The notes under the pieces were generated by a model. The model did not search any database. It was not told the origin of the DNA and was given only the letters and a program-made list of their open reading frames with translations. A stretch of DNA of 5,891 nucleotides from an archaeon (GTDB taxonomy: Archaea > Iainarchaeota > Iainarchaeia > Iainarchaeales > GCA-2688035): positions 1 to 5,891 of the forward strand of contig JASLNX010000032.1 of assembly GCA_030745815.1 (NCBI GenBank), given 5' to 3'. This document shows, piece after piece, positions 4,811 through 5,891 of the stretch. Every line of letters starts with the position of its first letter. The first letter of the stretch is position 1. The position numbers and the translations under genes are program-made.

Positions 4811-5163
4811 TTCTCTACTTTCAACCCAAGTGTTTTGGTGAACTCGTTTTTAACGTAGTTAAAGTCTCTGTAGTGTTCCAAAACCTTAATTTGAACAGGC
4901 TGTTCTTCAAGTCTTGTTGCAGCCTTTGGATAAACTTCGTAATAGTATCTTTTCTTTTCGCCTGCGGCAAGTTTTGGAAGCCTAATTGTTTCCTCTGTTT
5001 TGTAACCGCCTTTTTCAAAACTAAGTTGCCTTCCAAGGATAATGTGTATTGAAATAATTTGTGTTTCGTCAGAATTGTTTCCAACGTCAAGTTGAAGGGT
5101 TACTGGGGCCCGATTAGAAAGTTTTAATCTGAACGGATTAAATGAAGCGCTAATTTGAACCAA
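4807..5163 (-). CDS. Ig-like beta-sandwich protein (118 aa), function unknown
   Basis: The sequence alternates hydrophobic strands and turns as in archaeal Ig-like/CARDB-type domains. It has a first strand pair with PVTLQLDVGNNSDE (20-33), then IISIHIILGRQLSFEKGG (36-53), the turn LPKLAAGEKKRYYYEVYP (62-79), whose L-xx-GE-K-Y-x-F/Y pattern is typical, and final strands VQIKVLEHY (90-98) and TLGLKVEN (111-118). One domain fills the protein. No signal peptide or anchor is visible, so it is probably cytosolic or membrane-peripheral and could be a binding module. It starts with TTG at 5163, supported by GGAGG 7 bases upstream and by the absence of a better ATG. Its stop shares a CTAG with the convergent gene. 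Confidence 0.8.
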   Translation of the reverse strand: MVQISASFNPFRLKLSNRAPVTLQLDVGNNSDETQIISIHIILGRQLSFEKGGYKTEETIRLPKLAAGEKKRYYYEVYPKAATRLEEQPVQIKVLEHYRDFNYVKNEFTKTLGLKVEN

Positions 5164-5170
5164 TTTTATT

Positions 5171-5204
5171 CCTCCAATACTATTGCGGTGCTTGTTTTTT
5201 TAAA
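5171..5204 (-). promoter_or_regulatory. Promoter and Shine-Dalgarno of the Ig-like gene
   Basis: TTTAAA (5199-5204) is centred about 25 bases before a predicted transcript start near 5176. GGAGG occupies 5171-5175 on the minus strand, leaving exactly 7 bases to the TTG at 5163. The strong ribosome site may compensate for the weak start codon. Confidence 0.65.
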
Positions 5205-5310
5205 GCTATTTGGCTTTTGGCCCACAGAATTTCTAAATACTGCTTAGAACTGGTTATTTTCAAAAGAAAGAGCGACCCCAACAAATTATGTATAAGACAA
5301 GTCTGGGCAA

Positions 5311-5778
5311 CTAGGGCCTCCGGCTTGATGGCTGATTTTGAAGAGGATTCTCATACGGGTGAAGGTCCCCAAGTGGGCTGCCTGGTTTTAAGAACTTACT
5401 TTTTTTCCCACGGCTTAAGATATCAGTTATATTGGCAATAGCTGTTTCAAGAAGACTTTTTGTTTTTTCATCTCGTGAGTATTTCAATTCACGTTCTAAA
5501 AAGGGTTTTATTGCAATTACTTGCTCCCTTAAATTCAAATGATCGTTTTTTTCAATCCTTTCAATATTCCATTTTAATTTTCCGTGTATTTTTTTGCATG
5601 CTGTTACGCCAAGATTCAAAGATCCAACACTTGTAAAAACAGGTTTTTCGCCCTTAACCCACTTTTCGGCCGCTTTAAATCCCTTGTCACTCAATCTTCT
5701 TTTCCTGCCAAATCTTGGCACTAAAGCCTTAATTCTTCTTGCCGGCGACAAGGCTTTGAGTAATCTTTTTATGCCCAT
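5311..5778 (-). CDS. Basic helical protein of unknown function (155 aa)
   Basis: The gene starts with ATG at 5778, 26 bases after a TTTAAATA box, so the call is well supported. The first 34 residues are strongly basic (12 Lys/Arg, e.g. RFGRKRR at 22-28). They are followed by DKGFKAAEKWVKGEKP (31-46), a short segment SVGSLNLGVTACKKIHGKLKW (50-70), and two helices (84-99 and 103-122). The last 25 residues are Pro/Gly/polar and probably disordered, ending SSRRP. No membrane segment, signal peptide or metal motif is apparent. I do not recognise the family; the basic N-terminus suggests RNA, DNA or ribosome contact, as inference only. A 147-base gap separates it from the next minus-strand gene, which has its own promoter. 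Confidence 0.75.
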   Translation of the reverse strand: MGIKRLLKALSPARRIKALVPRFGRKRRLSDKGFKAAEKWVKGEKPVFTSVGSLNLGVTACKKIHGKLKWNIERIEKNDHLNLREQVIAIKPFLERELKYSRDEKTKSLLETAIANITDILSRGKKSKFLKPGSPLGDLHPYENPLQNQPSSRRP

Positions 5779-5800
5779 TAAGAAATATTGTTTTGCAACT

Positions 5801-5808
5801 TATTTAAA
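5801..5808 (-). promoter_or_regulatory. TATA box of the 155-aa gene
   Basis: TTTAAATA on the minus strand is centred 26 bases before the ATG at 5778. It overlaps the probable stop codon of the upstream gene (5804-5806), so the intergenic space is almost nil. Confidence 0.7.
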
Positions 5809-5890
5809 TCTGCTGCGTTGCGCCCCGTCGCAACTCCCTTAAAAACTCTTTGGAATAATCTATTAGCAAAGGAAACAAAGTATTTCCCAA
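5804..5890 (-). CDS. C-terminal fragment of an upstream gene
   Basis: A frame enters from the right edge on the minus strand and runs 28 codons to a TAA at 5804-5806. Its end, FPLLIDYSKEFLRELRRGAT, looks like an ordinary helical C-terminus. A second minus-strand frame is also open from the edge, to a TAA at 5778-5780 that overlaps the next ATG. I prefer the shorter one because it leaves the TATA box of the next gene just outside the coding region and its residue pattern is more protein-like. The product cannot be identified from so little sequence. Confidence 0.42.
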   Translation of the reverse strand: MGNTLFPLLIDYSKEFLRELRRGATQQI

Positions 5891-5891
5891 A

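Noticed and set aside
5180..5263. 27-codon minus-strand frame from a TTG at 5263 (KITSSKQYLEILWAKSQIAL)
   Set aside because: It has a non-ATG start, a weak TATA match at 29 bases and overlaps the promoter of the Ig-like gene; not enough support.

Overview
The window looks archaeal. Most genes with a readable start have a TATA-type box centred 25-27 bases before the start codon, so those mRNAs would be leaderless. Two genes instead carry a Shine-Dalgarno element (GGTGA or GGAGG) 7 bases before the start. Genes are short, closely packed and rich in Lys/Arg, and half have no family I can name. I infer a small-genome archaeon, possibly of the DPANN group; the phylum cannot be fixed from this window.

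Layout. At the left edge (1-352) is the C-terminus of a gene that may encode a nucleotidyltransferase-like protein, followed after 2 bases by a 65-residue helical protein. From 353 to 932 I see no intact gene. This stretch holds two possible gene remnants (an AbrB-like one on + and a Gly-rich one on -), oligo-T tracts on the minus strand, and a 14-bp palindrome. A divergent pair follows: a cyclophilin-like fold protein (minus, start near 1325) and a GT32-type sugar-nucleotide glycosyltransferase (plus, GTG start at 1433). The 107 bases between them hold both promoters and an 8-bp inverted repeat. Downstream on the plus strand, each behind its own promoter, are a 74-residue basic protein and an HD-domain phosphohydrolase. 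A NodB-type polysaccharide deacetylase on the minus strand converges on the HD gene.

The deacetylase is divergent to a membrane-anchored coiled-coil protein (4214-4810). That gene converges on an Ig-like beta-sandwich protein so tightly that both stop codons lie in one CTAG. A further basic, helical protein of unknown function (5311-5778, minus) and the tail of one more minus-strand gene reach the right edge.

Functionally, the glycosyltransferase and deacetylase suggest surface-glycan or glycoconjugate metabolism, and the membrane coiled-coil and Ig-like proteins could be envelope-related. Nearly every gene has its own promoter, so this is a string of single-gene units, not one operon. I found no CRISPR array, tRNA, rRNA, insertion sequence or recognisable defence system. 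I cannot support a claim of a new multi-gene system; the most unusual material is the 353-932 gap and the compact gene junctions.
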